A stretch of 15,136 nt of DNA, taken from assembly GCA_905480445.1 (NCBI GenBank), contig CAJQQJ010000381.1:1-15136 (forward strand), written 5' to 3'. Positions 14,095 through 15,136 of this stretch are shown piece by piece; position 1 is the first letter of the stretch, and every line of letters begins with the position of its first letter. The translations under genes and the position numbers were made by a program. The notes beneath the pieces are model-generated. The model was not told the DNA's origin. It saw only the letters and a list, made by a program, of their open reading frames with translations, and ran no database searches. This DNA comes from an uncultured Alphaproteobacteria bacterium. Lineage in GTDB: Bacteria; Pseudomonadota; Alphaproteobacteria; UBA7985; CAJQQZ01.

Positions 14095-14677
14095 GGCTCT
14101 TCGATCTATTTCTTTCCAACCATTGCGGGCGCGTGATGGCAAAACCCGGGCATTCTGCGTCGTAGGCGTAGCGCTGCCCTACTGACACCAGGCCAATCTT
14201 CTCCAGCACTCTCTGGGAGGCTAAGTTGCCCTCGTCAATGACAGCCACAATCTCTTCCAATGCGGTTTCATCGAAGGCAAACTGGAGTAGCCGCTTGCCT
14301 GCTTCGGTGGCAACGCCTTTGCCCCAGACTGATTTCCTTAGGCTATAGCCAATTTCGATTTCTGCATTGGGCAGCTGATCACCGACAACCAAGTCCCAAT
14401 CAGTGTCATCCTTCTCAATAGGCAGAGGCAAAAGAAAAACGGAACCAAGCTTTTCTTGACTGCTTCTGTCTTCAATACACCAGATACCGATGGCACCGAC
14501 GGCGCAACGTTTCGTATAAGTCGGCATTTCCTCGCGAACTTCGGCAATGCTCATTGTCTCACCACCGAGGAACTGCATCACGTCAGGATCCGTGAACATT
14601 TCGATTGCTACATCCAGATCACGCTCCTCAACCGGGCGAAGCAGCAGACGTTCTGTTTCAAGTGTTAAAGTCAGCAT
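14087..14677 (-). CDS. GNAT family N-acetyltransferase (RimJ/RimL-like)
   Basis: A 196-residue acetyltransferase of the Acetyltransf_3 type. TERLLLRPVEERDLDVAIEMFTDPDVMQFLGG at 8-39 is the usual RimJ/RimL-like N-terminus, YSLRKSVWGKGVATEAGKRLLQFAF at 111-135 contains the acetyl-CoA phosphate-binding G-K-G loop, and NLASQRVLEKIGLVSVGQRY at 151-170 is the conserved C-terminal region. The ATG at 14677 follows GGAG at short spacing; a TTG at 14689 is less likely. The acceptor is unknown and could be a small molecule, a ribosomal protein or an antibiotic. Its partner in the same unit is the sirtuin gene, which starts inside its stop region. Confidence 0.92.
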   Translation of the reverse strand: MLTLTLETERLLLRPVEERDLDVAIEMFTDPDVMQFLGGETMSIAEVREEMPTYTKRCAVGAIGIWCIEDRSSQEKLGSVFLLPLPIEKDDTDWDLVVGDQLPNAEIEIGYSLRKSVWGKGVATEAGKRLLQFAFDETALEEIVAVIDEGNLASQRVLEKIGLVSVGQRYAYDAECPGFAITRPQWLERNRSKSHV

Positions 14678-14783
14678 CTTACTCCGCAATATGGGCTTAG
14701 GTTGCTCTCACGAAGTAAGTCTAGCTTGCAAAGCTCAGCGAGGCTAGTCTGCCTTAGATATGAGATAGATGATTGGATCATTG

Positions 14784-15136
14784 ATGCCTGCGTTGAAAAA
14801 GATCACCGGATTTATTGGTGCTGAAGTATCAGAATTGAATCTCAACCAACAAATCAAAGCCGAGATCGCTGAGTTTTTGCGAAGCTCATTGGCGAAGCAT
14901 CACTTGTTGGTGCTACGCAACCAACATCTGTCAATCGAGCAACAGAAAGAAGTCACCAAAACCTTCGGACCCTTGATGCGATTGCCCTACGTTTCGCCCA
15001 TGGAAAGCGACCCTGATGTTATTGCGGTGTTAAAAGAAGCTGATGAAGTCAACGTCGGTGTTTTTGGTGGGGACTGGCATTCGGACTTCAGTTTCCTGGA
15101 AAATCCACCGGCTGGCTCTATCTTGAGTGCGGTTGA
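14784..15136 (+). CDS. TauD/TfdA family Fe(II)/2-oxoglutarate dioxygenase, N-terminal part
   Basis: An open frame of 117 codons that continues past the right edge. The start MPALKKITGFIGAEVSELNL and RNQHLSIEQQKEVTKTFGPL are typical of TauD/TfdA dioxygenases, and VFGGDWHSDFSFLENPPAGSIL contains the first two iron ligands, H99 and D101; the distal His and the 2-oxoglutarate-binding Arg lie outside the window. Members hydroxylate taurine, 2,4-D, carnitine precursors or other small acids. The substrate cannot be judged from this half. An ATG at 14769 is in frame and would add five residues; neither start has a strong Shine-Dalgarno sequence. The 94-base gap before it contains only short imperfect repeats. 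Confidence 0.88.
   Translation, partial: MPALKKITGFIGAEVSELNLNQQIKAEIAEFLRSSLAKHHLLVLRNQHLSIEQQKEVTKTFGPLMRLPYVSPMESDPDVIAVLKEADEVNVGVFGGDWHSDFSFLENPPAGSILSAV

Overview
The window looks like ordinary chromosome from a Gram-negative alphaproteobacterium of moderate GC, roughly 50% by eye. The grounds are a DUF983 protein next to typA, a family-A DNA polymerase with both nuclease domains, a small two-helix membrane protein, BioY without its own energising subunits, a class III-type sirtuin, and several secreted SH3b proteins with Sec signal peptides. No exact genus can be read from the sequence. There are no tRNA or rRNA genes, insertion sequences, prophage genes or CRISPR arrays. Gene density is high and no gap between genes exceeds 300 bases; the longest, about 130 bases, are described in the relevant entries.

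Left part (1-5254). A minus-strand group reads from a secreted nuclease-like protein (1277 to 540) through a DUF983 membrane protein (515 to 99) to the first 13 codons of typA, which runs off the left edge. Divergent from it is polA (1412-4156), then a DUF937/YidB-like protein rich in Gln and Gly (4286-4936) and a 56-residue membrane protein (5035-5205) closed by a strong terminator.

Middle part (5253-9794). A BKACE-family (DUF849) enzyme on the minus strand is divergent from a two-domain NAD(P)H-hydrate repair enzyme. The biotin transporter gene bioY follows, and a 12-bp bidirectional terminator separates it from a convergent minus-strand pair: a UPF0173 metallo-beta-lactamase-fold hydrolase and a short-chain dehydrogenase. 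The pair has a recognisable promoter at 9766-9794.

Right part (9803-15136). Three consecutive minus-strand genes encode small secreted SH3b-type proteins sharing a C-x3-W-C signature; this tandem set is the most unusual feature of the window. Divergent from it are a nitroreductase and an intact membrane-anchored thermonuclease, probably one operon, then a SAM-dependent methyltransferase. The methyltransferase ends tail to tail with cobB, overlapping it by 4 bases. The cobB start in turn overlaps the end of a GNAT acetyltransferase gene by 8 bases, so acetyltransferase and deacylase are probably cotranscribed. The right edge cuts a TauD/TfdA-family dioxygenase.

Most genes are housekeeping or general metabolism: DNA repair and replication, cofactor repair, biotin uptake and acyl-lysine removal. 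I found no complete new multi-gene system. The best leads are the SH3b triplet, a nuclease-fold protein that has lost key catalytic residues, and a BKACE enzyme with substituted active-site positions.
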